Below are positions 7,089 to 14,688 of a stretch of 64,000 bases of DNA, piece after piece. The translations under genes were made by a program, and so were the position numbers. The notes below the pieces were generated by a model. That model was not told the DNA's origin and ran no database searches. It worked only from the letters and a program-made list of their open reading frames with translations. The first letter of the stretch is position 1; the number at the start of each line of letters is the position of its first letter. Source of the DNA: Kocuria sp. TGY1127_2 (GTDB lineage: Bacteria; Actinomycetota; Actinomycetes; Actinomycetales; Micrococcaceae); contig NZ_AP022834.1 in NCBI RefSeq assembly GCF_013394385.1, forward strand, positions 1,364,001-1,428,000, read 5' to 3'.

Positions 7089-8138
7089 ATGTACGAAGGA
7101 CATCGAGACGAGAGTGAGATCAAAATCGTGACGATCGAAGCGGCAGGATTCCGGCGCTATGGAGGCCCAGAGGTGTTGGAGGTGATGCGTATACCAACTC
7201 CTGAGGCAGCGAGCGGGCAGGTTCTTATCCGAGTCGCGGCGACAACAGTGAACGCCGGAGAAATCTGGCAACGTCAGGGCAAGCTGCGGACGATTGCTCG
7301 CGTGTCTCTTCCCAGGTTCGTTGGCATTGATTTTTCCGGGCAAGTCGTCGAGCTCGGCGACGGTGTCACGGGGTTTTCCGTAGGAGATTGGGTATGGGGA
7401 ACTGTCGATGAACTCGGCTCAGCCGGTTCTGCTGCTGAGTTGGTCGCGGTTGACTCGGGGAGGATCGCACGGATGCCTCTAGAGTGGAATGCAACCCATG
7501 CAGTGAGTCTGTTGTCTGGTGCAACAACTGCCCTCGTCGGACTTCGGGACAAAGCACAACTGCGCCGTGGTGAGCGGTTACTGGTGCGTGGTGCTGCGGG
7601 CGGAGTAGGAAGCATCGCCATACAACTCGGCCATATGTATGGCGCGCACGTTACAGCCTTAGCTAGTCCCACAAGTGAACAGTTCGTGCGCGCTCTCGGG
7701 GCGGACGAAGTAATTGACTATCGCACATCGCTGGCGTCGATTGGAACGTACGACGTAGTTTTCGATGCCAGGGGAACCGATTTATGGGCATTGCGGCGAC
7801 TGATCCCCTCTCACGGGCGGCTGGTCACAATCTCCTTCGACATAGAACATAAGATGCGAAGCCTGGGCGGAATCGCCGTCTCCCGCATATTCGGCAAACG
7901 CCGTATCCAGTTCTTTCGAGGTCATCCGACCGCCGCATTAGTTGAGGAGGTTGCCCGGTTCGCAGAGGACGGACACCTGCGACCGGTCATTGACAGCGTT
8001 TATCCCCTTGAGCGCATCGGCGACGCGCAGGCCAGGCTTGAGGCTGGGGGAGTCCAGGGCAAGATCGTCGTCACAATCGGGTCCCCGGCGGACGCTGGGT
8101 CAGTTACCTTGACGGGCGGGCACGACACCATTTTCTGA
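7089..8138 (+). CDS. NADP-dependent quinone-oxidoreductase-like MDR protein
   Basis: A medium-chain dehydrogenase/reductase of the zinc-free quinone oxidoreductase type, 349 residues. The N-terminal GroES-like domain (RYGGPEVLEVMRIPTPEAASGQ, VGIDFSGQVVELG) precedes a Rossmann domain with the nucleotide motif VRGAAGGVGSIAIQLG and the paired GADEVIDYR. A GTG at 7128 (VTIEAAGFRRYGG) is an alternative start nearer the usual family N-terminus. It probably reduces quinones or unsaturated carbonyls; the substrate is not readable from sequence. Probably controlled by the divergent TetR gene. Confidence 0.88.
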   Translation: MYEGHRDESEIKIVTIEAAGFRRYGGPEVLEVMRIPTPEAASGQVLIRVAATTVNAGEIWQRQGKLRTIARVSLPRFVGIDFSGQVVELGDGVTGFSVGDWVWGTVDELGSAGSAAELVAVDSGRIARMPLEWNATHAVSLLSGATTALVGLRDKAQLRRGERLLVRGAAGGVGSIAIQLGHMYGAHVTALASPTSEQFVRALGADEVIDYRTSLASIGTYDVVFDARGTDLWALRRLIPSHGRLVTISFDIEHKMRSLGGIAVSRIFGKRRIQFFRGHPTAALVEEVARFAEDGHLRPVIDSVYPLERIGDAQARLEAGGVQGKIVVTIGSPADAGSVTLTGGHDTIF

Positions 8139-8140
8139 AG

Positions 8141-8592
8141 GTGGACGGCAGTGCCCTTTTCTGCACGTTGATCCCGAACGGAAAAAGTGTCGTGCACCTG
8201 GAGATCGGTGCCCAGCCTTTGACTCGCAGGCGAACCAGCAGTGTGTTAGAACTCGATCACTTCGTGCTTGAGTGCGGGCCCGGGTTTTACTCTCGGATGA
8301 GAGGAAATATGGGCTCAGCGGTGACCAAGAAGCCGAGGCCGACTGGCTTTCCGGTGAAGTGCTCATCCCCAACGACGGCGCCGGGTTCGTACTCGACGGC
8401 ACTTCGCGATTCGTCGCCAAGACCGACTTTCGCCTGCTCCCAGAGGGAACCGAGCCGCTCGAACCTCTGCCAGGTGTTCGGTATGAGTCCACCCGCGTCC
8501 ACCTAGACGTATATCGCAGGACTGATATCAACAGCTCCGCTCGTGGATTCACGGGCGGGGCTCTTCGATGTGGCCTGGCATCGGGGCGCTGA
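8141..8592 (+). pseudogene. ImmA/IrrE-like metallopeptidase domain, broken
   Basis: Two overlapping frames together resemble the ImmA/IrrE domain. The first gives RRTSSVLELDHFVLECGPG, where the family has a HExxH zinc motif; here the first histidine is leucine. After a frameshift near 8285 the second gives YGLSGDQEAEADWLSGEVLIP, matching the conserved EAEAxWxxGxLLxP block. Both the frameshift and the lost histidine argue that it is inactive. Such peptidases usually accompany XRE repressors in mobile elements, and a broken XRE gene lies at 9968. Assignment by motif memory only. Confidence 0.55.
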
Positions 8593-8757
8593 GGCTTTCG
8601 ACCGATACGCGCACTGGCAGTGCCTTGTTCGTATCTACCTTCCCTTCTAGCCTCAAAGGAAGAGGCCTCCGCCGCGATCGGCATCAAATACGTACGTCCA
8701 GGGGCGCAGTTCCCCGAAAATTCTCGCGGATGGTCAAACAGTGAAAGCAGGTATGCG

Positions 8758-9774
8758 ATGGAAAACCGTCTTCTCGGCCGTACCGGTGTATCGGTCAGTC
8801 CTCTGTGTCTCGGGGCAATGATGTTCGGCCCTTGGGGCAATGATGACCGCGACGACGCTACCCGTATCATTCATCGAGCGTTGGACGCCGGCATCAACTT
8901 CGTCGATACCGCGGACGTCTACTCCGGCGGTGTCTCAGAAGAGATCGTCGGCCAAGCTCTCAAGGGTCGCCGTGACGAGATCTTCCTGGCCACGAAATTC
9001 TTCATGCCGATGAGCGAGAACCCGAACGCGCGAGGCGGGTCACGTCTTTGGATCATGCGGGAAGTCGAAAATTCCCTCCGCCGGCTACGAACCGACCATA
9101 TCGACCTCTATCAGGTGCATCGTCCGAGCCCGCACACCGACGTCGAGGAGACGCTCGGCGCGCTAACCGACCTTGTGCGGCAGGGGAAAGTCCGATACAT
9201 CGGCTCGTCCTCCTATTCGGGATCGCAGATTGTCGAGGCCCAGTGGGCCTCGCGCGAGCGGAATCTCGAGCGTTTCGTCACCGAACAGCCGCCCTATTCG
9301 ATCCTCGTTCGGGGCATTGAAGAGGACGTGCTTCCGACAGTGCGCCGCTACGGTATGGGCACTCTCTCCTACAGCCCTCTTTCGGGTGGTTGGCTGTCGG
9401 GTCGTTGGCGCGAGAACAGCGCGTCCGTGCCGGCCTCTCAAGCACGCCCCGGCGCCAGGTTCGATATGTCCGTGGAAGCTAACCAGCGGAAGCTCACCGT
9501 GGTCGAAGACCTGGCATTGCTCGCGGAGCAAGCGGGAATGTCGCTCATTGAGATGGCGATTGCTTTCGTTCTGAACCATCCAGGGATCACGAGCGCGATC
9601 ATCGGACCGAGAACGATGGAACAGCTCGAGACGTATCTTCCCGCCGCCGACGTCACTCTTCCAGCGGACGTCCTGGACCGGATCGATAAAATCGTCGCAC
9701 CCGGGGTCACGGTCAACCCGGAAGACAACAGCTACGGTGCGGCCGAATTGTCTTCCAAAGCGAGAAGGCGTTAG
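8758..9774 (+). CDS. Aldo/keto reductase
   Basis: A full-length (338-residue) NADPH-dependent aldo/keto reductase of the AKR11/YdhF-like group. The catalytic tetrad can be placed: Asp in FVDTADVY, Tyr in the same motif, Lys in FLATKFFMP and His in DLYQVHRPS. The C-terminal cofactor region SAIIGPRTMEQLETYL is present. The start is ATG 8758 (MENRLLGRTGVSVSPLCLG), the normal family N-terminus; the open frame upstream is not family-like. It lies inside the accessory island and appears intact. Substrate unknown. Confidence 0.9.
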   Translation: MENRLLGRTGVSVSPLCLGAMMFGPWGNDDRDDATRIIHRALDAGINFVDTADVYSGGVSEEIVGQALKGRRDEIFLATKFFMPMSENPNARGGSRLWIMREVENSLRRLRTDHIDLYQVHRPSPHTDVEETLGALTDLVRQGKVRYIGSSSYSGSQIVEAQWASRERNLERFVTEQPPYSILVRGIEEDVLPTVRRYGMGTLSYSPLSGGWLSGRWRENSASVPASQARPGARFDMSVEANQRKLTVVEDLALLAEQAGMSLIEMAIAFVLNHPGITSAIIGPRTMEQLETYLPAADVTLPADVLDRIDKIVAPGVTVNPEDNSYGAAELSSKARRR

Positions 9775-9967
9775 GCAAGCAAGCCAGCGGCCCCGCCTCC
9801 GCCCAAGCTACGCGCGAAGGCAGGGCCGCCGGTCCTTCTCGTCACAGTTGTCGGAGAATCCATATCCGCATGGAACAACGCTTGGCACAGTCGGGGGTAG
9901 TAACACTCGTGACCCGTGTACTGACAGTTCCTGCCAGCGCGGATCGGTCGAACGCCAGCCTTGATCT

Positions 9968-10516
9968 ATGGATCACAGAATGCAGGTCGCGGAATTCCTG
10001 AGATCCCGCCGGGACAAGATCGCTCCTGAATAGGCGGGGATCATCGCCGGCGGACGACGCCGCGTTCCGGGATTGCGACGCGAAGAAGTAGCGATGCTCA
10101 CCGGAGTCAGCGTCGAGTACTACGCCCGGATGGAACGCGGAAGCATGGCCGGAGTATCTCCCGAGCTTCTGACCGCGCTGGCACGGGCGCTTCAACTCGA
10201 CGAAGCCGAATACGATCATCTGGTCGATCTGGCTGGGTCCGCGGGACCATCCTTGTCACGAGGCAAACGGGACCACGAACAGACTATGAAACCGCTCGAT
10301 ACAGCGGTTCCTGGATGCTGTCACGGGAGCCCCTATGTGGGTCCGAGATCGAAAGATGGACTTCGTCTCCGCGAATTCCCTCGGCAAGGCCCTGTACTCG
10401 CCGCTGTTGAATGATCCAGCAAACCGCGGCAATACTGCCCGCTTCACTTTCCTGAATCCGGCGGCACATGTATTTTTCCCCGACTGGGAGCAGAATGCCG
10501 ACAACATTGTTGCGAC
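9968..10516 (+). pseudogene. XRE/MmyB-type regulator, nonsense and frameshift mutations
   Basis: The reading starts at ATG 9968 (MDHRMQVAEFLRSRRDKIAPE), then meets TAG at 10031, exactly where this family has Gln (PEQAG). The frame continues with GRRRVPGLRREEVAMLTGVSVEYYARMERG, an HTH of the MmyB-like XRE group. A second lesion between about 10250 and 10300 shifts the frame into FLDAVTGAPMWVRDRKMDFVSANSLGKALYSPLL, the MmyB ligand-binding domain. The domain stops at DWEQNADNIVAT, where it is joined to an aldo/keto reductase start. Non-functional. Confidence 0.8.
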
Positions 10517-10807
10517 ATGCCCGCACTGGGTTTCGGCGTCTTCCAAACACCACCCGAAACCACCGCTGCAACCGTCGAGGATGCTCTGCGTGCCGGATAT
10601 CGACTCATCGACACCGCAGCCTCATACTTCAATGAACGTGAAGTCGGCCAAGGTATCAAACAATCGGACGTCGACCGGTCCGGCGTTTTCATCGAAACCA
10701 AGCTGTGGATCAGCGACTACGGCTACGACGATGCCCTGCACGCCTTCGAGAAGTCCGCGACTACGGCGAGCGCCGAATCCTTCGGCCCCAATATTCCCGA
10801 AGTCTGA
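10517..10807 (+). pseudogene. Aldo/keto reductase, N-terminal third only
   Basis: The reading begins MPALGFGVFQTPPETTAATVEDALRAGYRL, typical of the 2,5-diketogluconate-reductase branch of aldo/keto reductases. It keeps the Asp and Tyr (IDTAASYFNE) and the Lys (IETKLW) of the tetrad. After HAFEKSA, about residue 80, the match stops and an unrelated tail of about 16 residues leads to the stop codon. Two thirds of the enzyme, including the catalytic His, are missing. Its start is fused to the broken MmyB-type gene. It is a different subfamily from the intact reductase at 8758. Confidence 0.75.
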
Positions 10808-10912
10808 GCCCGCTTAGGGCGCCGCCCCCACTGTGGAGGCGTGGCTGACTTCGGTCAACCTTGAAGCGGCAGCCGGAGGACAACTTTTTCACCAACTACG
10901 TGCAACTGGTAG

Positions 10913-10941
10913 TGGAAAGTTCGCTTAGTCGAACATATGAT
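10913..10941 (+). promoter_or_regulatory. Promoter of the mnt operon with operator in the spacer
   Basis: TGGAAA (10913-10918) and TATGAT (10936-10941) are 17 bp apart. The spacer contains the inverted repeat GTTCG-N6-CGAAC (10919-10934). A repressor bound there would block RNA polymerase. The convergent MntR-type gene at 13670-14359 is the obvious candidate regulator. Elements assigned by eye. Confidence 0.5.
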
Positions 10942-10949
10942 GTTGGCAG

Positions 10950-11018
10950 GCGGGTGGGCACCCCGAGGGGTACTCCTTGAAAATGATCCAGCTCCAACTC
11001 ATGGACACGCCCACCCGC
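10950..11018 (+). other. Folded leader of the mnt operon
   Basis: GCGGGTGGGC (10950-10959) pairs perfectly with GCCCACCCGC (11009-11018), and an inner ACCCC-GA-GGGGT hairpin follows the first arm. With the predicted promoter just upstream, the transcript would begin close to this structure. It ends 36 bp before the mntA start. It matches no riboswitch that I recognise. Confidence 0.4.
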
Positions 11019-11054
11019 TCTCGCCCGCACCCATACTGAGGCAAGGAAGCCAAG

Positions 11055-12053
11055 ATGCATCGAGAGCAGTCACCCGACCAACCCCGCCCTGAGATCCCGG
11101 CTCCTCGTCGTCGCCCCTTGTTGTCACGACTGTTGAAAATACCGGCGCTGCTGGCGGTGGTACCCGTGGTCGCGTCATGCGCCGGGGGAGAGGACAGCAA
11201 GGCAGCCGGTGACGACAAGAAGCCGGTCGTCCTCACGACGTTCACGGTGTTGGCCGATATGACACAAGCCATCGCTGGCGACCACCTCCAGGTGGAATCG
11301 ATTACCAAGCCTGGGGCCGAGATCCATGAATACGAACCGACCCCGGAGGACATCAAGAAAGCTTCGAAAGCCGACCTCATCCTCGAAAACGGGATGAACC
11401 TCGAAGCTTGGTTCGAAAAGTTCACACAGGATTCCAGGGCGACCAAAGCGACGCTCTCTGATGGAGTCGAACCCATATCCATCGGCGAGGGCGAAGCCGA
11501 GGGGAAGCCGAATCCACACGCATGGATGAGCCCGGTGGCCGCGGAAAAGTACACCGACAATATTCAGAAGGCCCTCTCAGAACTGGACCCCGATCATCGG
11601 AAGGACTTCGAGAAAAATGCCTCGGCCTACAAAGAGCAGCTGAAAGATATTCACGATCAACTGACCTCGACTCTTCACGCAATTCCGGAAAACCGTCGGA
11701 CCCTGCTCACCTGTGAAGGTGCATTCTCCTATCTCGCTCGCGATGCCGGTCTCAAAGAGCAGTACCTGTGGGCGGTCAACTCCGACGCGGAACCGTCGGC
11801 ACAACGCGTCTCCGAAGTCACACGAGACGTCAGAGCCAACCAGACACCAGCTGCGTTTTGCGAATCAACGGTTTCCGACAGCACCATGCAGCAGGTCGTC
11901 AGGAGCACAGACGCTCAATTCGGCGGAACACTCTACGTCGATTCGCTCTCGGATAAGAACGGACCGGTCCCCACATACCTCGATTTGCTCAGATACGACG
12001 CCCGCGTGATCTCCGACGGACTGACCGGTCGGAAACACGAGGCAAGCCATTGA
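11055..12053 (+). CDS. mntA: Manganese ABC transporter, substrate-binding lipoprotein
   Basis: A cluster A-I metal-binding protein (ZnuA/PsaA family), 332 residues. The N-terminal basic region, hydrophobic stretch and lipobox VASC (about residues 33-56) predict a lipoprotein facing outward. Metal ligands can be placed as His (EIHEYEP), His (NPHAWMSP), Glu (CEGAFSYLARD) and Asp (YVDSLS). The His-His-Glu-Asp set is that of manganese/iron binders such as PsaA; zinc-specific members have a third His. There is no His-rich loop. AAGGA lies before ATG 11055. It overlaps the ATPase gene by four bases. Confidence 0.93.
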   Translation: MHREQSPDQPRPEIPAPRRRPLLSRLLKIPALLAVVPVVASCAGGEDSKAAGDDKKPVVLTTFTVLADMTQAIAGDHLQVESITKPGAEIHEYEPTPEDIKKASKADLILENGMNLEAWFEKFTQDSRATKATLSDGVEPISIGEGEAEGKPNPHAWMSPVAAEKYTDNIQKALSELDPDHRKDFEKNASAYKEQLKDIHDQLTSTLHAIPENRRTLLTCEGAFSYLARDAGLKEQYLWAVNSDAEPSAQRVSEVTRDVRANQTPAAFCESTVSDSTMQQVVRSTDAQFGGTLYVDSLSDKNGPVPTYLDLLRYDARVISDGLTGRKHEASH

Positions 12054-12784
12054 GCGGTTCGGCGGAAGCACCGGCCATCGAAATCAATGGAATCAACGTG
12101 GATTACGGAAAGTACCGGGCACTGCAGGACGTGACCTTCACCGTCCGGCAAGGAAGGGTATGTGCCCTCCTCGGGATGAACGGGTCCGGCAAGTCCACGC
12201 TCTTCAACGCGATCTCCGGCGCCCTCAGCCCGACGGCGGGATCCGTGAGAATCCTTGGCCGCACGGTCAAACAAGCTCAGAAATCAGGATTGTTAGGCTA
12301 TATGCCTCAGGCCGAGGCCGTTGACTGGGATTTTCCCGTCAGTGTCCACGACGTCGTGATGATGGGCAGATACGGATCAATGGGACCTTCCAGACGCCCC
12401 CGGGCCCAGGACAAGGACGCTGTCAATCGTTCGCTCGAACGCGTGGGTCTGGCCGAATTTGCGCAACGACAGATAGGTCGCCTCTCCGGAGGGCAGAAGA
12501 AAAGAACCTTCCTCGCGCGAGCACTTGCTCAGAACGCCCAAGTCCTCCTCCTCGACGAGCCGTTTGCCGGGGTGGACCGGGTTTCCGCTCAGACCATGAC
12601 GGAGGTCCTGCGCGATTTGGCCCATGATGGAATCACCGTACTCATCACCGTGCACGAGATAGACAACATAGCCCAATGGGCCGACGAAGCCATCCTCCTG
12701 CGACGACGTGTGGTCTACAGAGGCGAGGCCTCCGACGTGCTGAGACCCGAGAAATTAGCGTTGGCATTCGGAGGCGAAGAATGA
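12050..12784 (+). CDS. mntB: Manganese ABC transporter, ATP-binding protein
   Basis: The 244-residue ATPase that powers uptake of the metal delivered by the upstream lipoprotein. Walker A is GMNGSGKST, the signature is LSGGQKKR, Walker B is VLLLDEPFAGVD and the switch histidine is in TVHEID. The start is TTG 12050, overlapping the preceding stop codon, and the gene overlaps the permease by the ATGA arrangement, indicating translational coupling across the operon. Confidence 0.95.
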   Translation: MSGSAEAPAIEINGINVDYGKYRALQDVTFTVRQGRVCALLGMNGSGKSTLFNAISGALSPTAGSVRILGRTVKQAQKSGLLGYMPQAEAVDWDFPVSVHDVVMMGRYGSMGPSRRPRAQDKDAVNRSLERVGLAEFAQRQIGRLSGGQKKRTFLARALAQNAQVLLLDEPFAGVDRVSAQTMTEVLRDLAHDGITVLITVHEIDNIAQWADEAILLRRRVVYRGEASDVLRPEKLALAFGGEE

Positions 12785-13656
12785 GCCTCGTCCACATTCT
12801 CCTCGAACCGTTCGAATTCGAATTCATGGTCCGAGCCATCTCGGCCACGCTCTTGGCCTCGGTCCTCTGCGCGGTGCTGTCCTGCTGGCTGATACTTACG
12901 GGATGGTCATTGCTGGGCGACGCGGTCTCGCACGCGGTACTGCCCGGCGTCGTGCTCTCCTACGCGCTGGGACTGCCATTCGCCCTTGGCGCGGCGATCT
13001 TCGGGCTGCTCGCGGTGGCCCTGATCGGAGGCGTCAAGGAGACCACACGCATCAAAGAGGACGCATCCATCGGGATAGTCTTCACAACTCTCTTTGCCCT
13101 GGGACTCGTCCTGGTCTCCGTGACACCGTCCCAAGTCGACCTCAACCACATCATTTTCGGGAATCTGTTGGGTGTATCGCCTTCGGATCTCAGGCAGGTC
13201 GCTGCGCTCGCCGGCGTGTGCTTGGCGGTGTTGATTTTCAAAAGACGCGATCTGAGTCTCTATGCGTTCGATCCGGGACACGCCAGAAATATCGGCGTCA
13301 ACCCACGCATTCTTGGTGCGACGTTGCTTGGCGTTTTGGCGTTGACCTGCGTGGTCGCGCTTCAGGCCGTGGGCGTGGTCCTCGTGGTCGGGATGCTTAT
13401 CATCCCTGGAGCGACTGCCCGTTTGCTGACCGAAAGAATGTCACGGATGCTTGTGGTCGCACCGGTGTTGTCTTCGTTGTGCTCGCTGGTGGGTATCTAC
13501 ACGAGTTATTTCGCGGATACTTCCACGGGAGGAACGGTTGTTCTGTGCCAAGGGGCTCTGTTCCTCGTCGTCTATCTTCTGGCGCCCAGGAACGGCCAGT
13601 TGGCACGGCTTCTCGTCGCCCGAGGTCGCCGACCCGGGGTAGAGCGAATCGACTGA
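12781..13656 (+). CDS. mntC: Manganese ABC transporter, permease
   Basis: An ABC-3 family membrane subunit, 291 residues with about eight or nine hydrophobic segments. The family signature GWSLLGDAVSHAVLPGVVLSY is present near residue 45, followed by a typical VGVVLVVGMLIIPGATARLL late segment. The start is ATG 12781, overlapping the ATPase stop; the open frame further upstream is antisense-like and runs inside the ATPase gene. It ends 13 bp before the convergent MntR-type gene. Confidence 0.94.
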   Translation: MSLVHILLEPFEFEFMVRAISATLLASVLCAVLSCWLILTGWSLLGDAVSHAVLPGVVLSYALGLPFALGAAIFGLLAVALIGGVKETTRIKEDASIGIVFTTLFALGLVLVSVTPSQVDLNHIIFGNLLGVSPSDLRQVAALAGVCLAVLIFKRRDLSLYAFDPGHARNIGVNPRILGATLLGVLALTCVVALQAVGVVLVVGMLIIPGATARLLTERMSRMLVVAPVLSSLCSLVGIYTSYFADTSTGGTVVLCQGALFLVVYLLAPRNGQLARLLVARGRRPGVERID

Positions 13657-13669
13657 CGGTGCAACGAGA

Positions 13670-14359
13670 CTACGAGAAGTCTTCCGAGACGAAGATGGCG
13701 TCGGTGGCCTCGCGCCCCAAACTCAGCGAGGCCCCGTCGCCGTCCACGGAGACGTCAAGCGCACCCGAGAAGGGGGCACCGGCAGATGTGTTGAGTTTCG
13801 TCCCGACGGCAAGGCCCTGGGCCGAAAAATACTGGAGCAGTTGTGGGTCCGAATCGGAAATCCGCTCTACCTGGACCGACTGACCCGGTCGTACGTCTGT
13901 CAGTCGAGTGGCCGACGGGGACTTGACCGTGCCATCTGCCGAAGGGATCGGATCACCGTGGGGGTCCCGTTCCGGATGGCCCAAGAGTTCGGCAACTCGC
14001 TCAATCATGAAATCCGAGACGGAGTGCTCGAGGACTTCCGCCTCGTCGTGGACTTGATCCCAGGTGTACCCCAGAGTCTCTACGAGGAAAGTTTCCAACA
14101 GTCTGTGGCGCCTGACCATGGCGACGGCATGTTGACGGCCTTGCTCCGTCAAGTCCACGGCTCCGTACGGGGCGTGCTTGAGGAAGCCTTGGTTGGTGAG
14201 TTTGCGGACCGCGTCAGAGACCGAGGACAACCGCAACCCGGTTGCCGCGGAGATCGCGGAAGCCGTGACGGGTTCGTCGGACCACTCGTTGAGCGACCAG
14301 ATGGTCTTGAGGTAGTTCTGCGTGCTTTCGGTCAATGACGTGACGGACATGTCAACCAT
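13670..14359 (-). CDS. mntR: DtxR/MntR-family metal-dependent repressor
   Basis: A three-domain DtxR-type regulator of 229 residues. The N-terminal winged helix (TESTQNYLKTIWSL, ASAISAATGLRLSSVSDAVRKL) is followed by the metal-binding/dimerisation domain (RRHRLLETFLVETLGYTWDQVHDEAEVLEHSVSD, shown in part) and a C-terminal SH3-like domain. It is convergent with, and almost touches, the Mn uptake operon, so MntR function is the likeliest reading; iron regulation cannot be excluded. Start: ATG 14359 or the ATG at 14350 (MSVTSLTE). Confidence 0.87.
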   Translation of the reverse strand: MVDMSVTSLTESTQNYLKTIWSLNEWSDEPVTASAISAATGLRLSSVSDAVRKLTNQGFLKHAPYGAVDLTEQGRQHAVAMVRRHRLLETFLVETLGYTWDQVHDEAEVLEHSVSDFMIERVAELLGHPERDPHGDPIPSADGTVKSPSATRLTDVRPGQSVQVERISDSDPQLLQYFSAQGLAVGTKLNTSAGAPFSGALDVSVDGDGASLSLGREATDAIFVSEDFS

Positions 14360-14640
14360 CGTACGGAATCAGTCTGCAAGCCTCGACATGGACCGTGAAT
14401 CGGTGCCGCTCATTCCACATTCCGATCACGAACATCCATGCGGAGCCGATAACCGTCCAGATCAGGCCGTTGATGAATGAGGCGAAGAAACCGGCCCTGA
14501 ACCATTCTGCGGTGGTGACGTGCCCCGGAGCTGTAGATCACGCCGGCCGGGACGGAAGCATAGTGCGACAGCCCTCCGACCAGGTTTTCGATGAAGCCCA
14601 AGGGCAGTCGTTGCAATCGGTTCCGTTCGCCACATTCAGG
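14352..14640 (-). pseudogene. C-terminal remnant of a DASS-family anion transporter
   Basis: The minus strand encodes LPLGFIENLVGGLSHYASVP followed by AGVIYSSG, then, after a one-base shift at a run of four C (14523-14526), HVTTAEWFRAGFFASFINGL followed by IWTVIGSAWMFVIGMW. This resembles the last two membrane segments of SLC13/CitT-type dicarboxylate carriers (THYGTGPAPV... WWKIGF... W motif). The rest of the gene is absent. Its stop codon TGA (14352-14354) overlaps the first codons of mntR. Recognition is by family memory. Confidence 0.55.
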
Positions 14641-14688
14641 GGTCACGTACTCGCCCCGGGCGCACGGGTCATATGACAAACTGGACCC

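Larger units (their letters stand above)
5360..10807. mobile_element. Remnant genomic island next to tRNA-Ala
   Basis: This stretch interrupts the core gene order directly after a tRNA gene. It contains a decayed serine recombinase, a broken ImmA/IrrE-like gene, a broken XRE regulator and a truncated aldo/keto reductase, mixed with three intact accessory genes. I could not find a second copy of the tRNA 3' end at the far side, so the right boundary is placed at the last recognisable remnant and is an inference. Confidence 0.45.
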
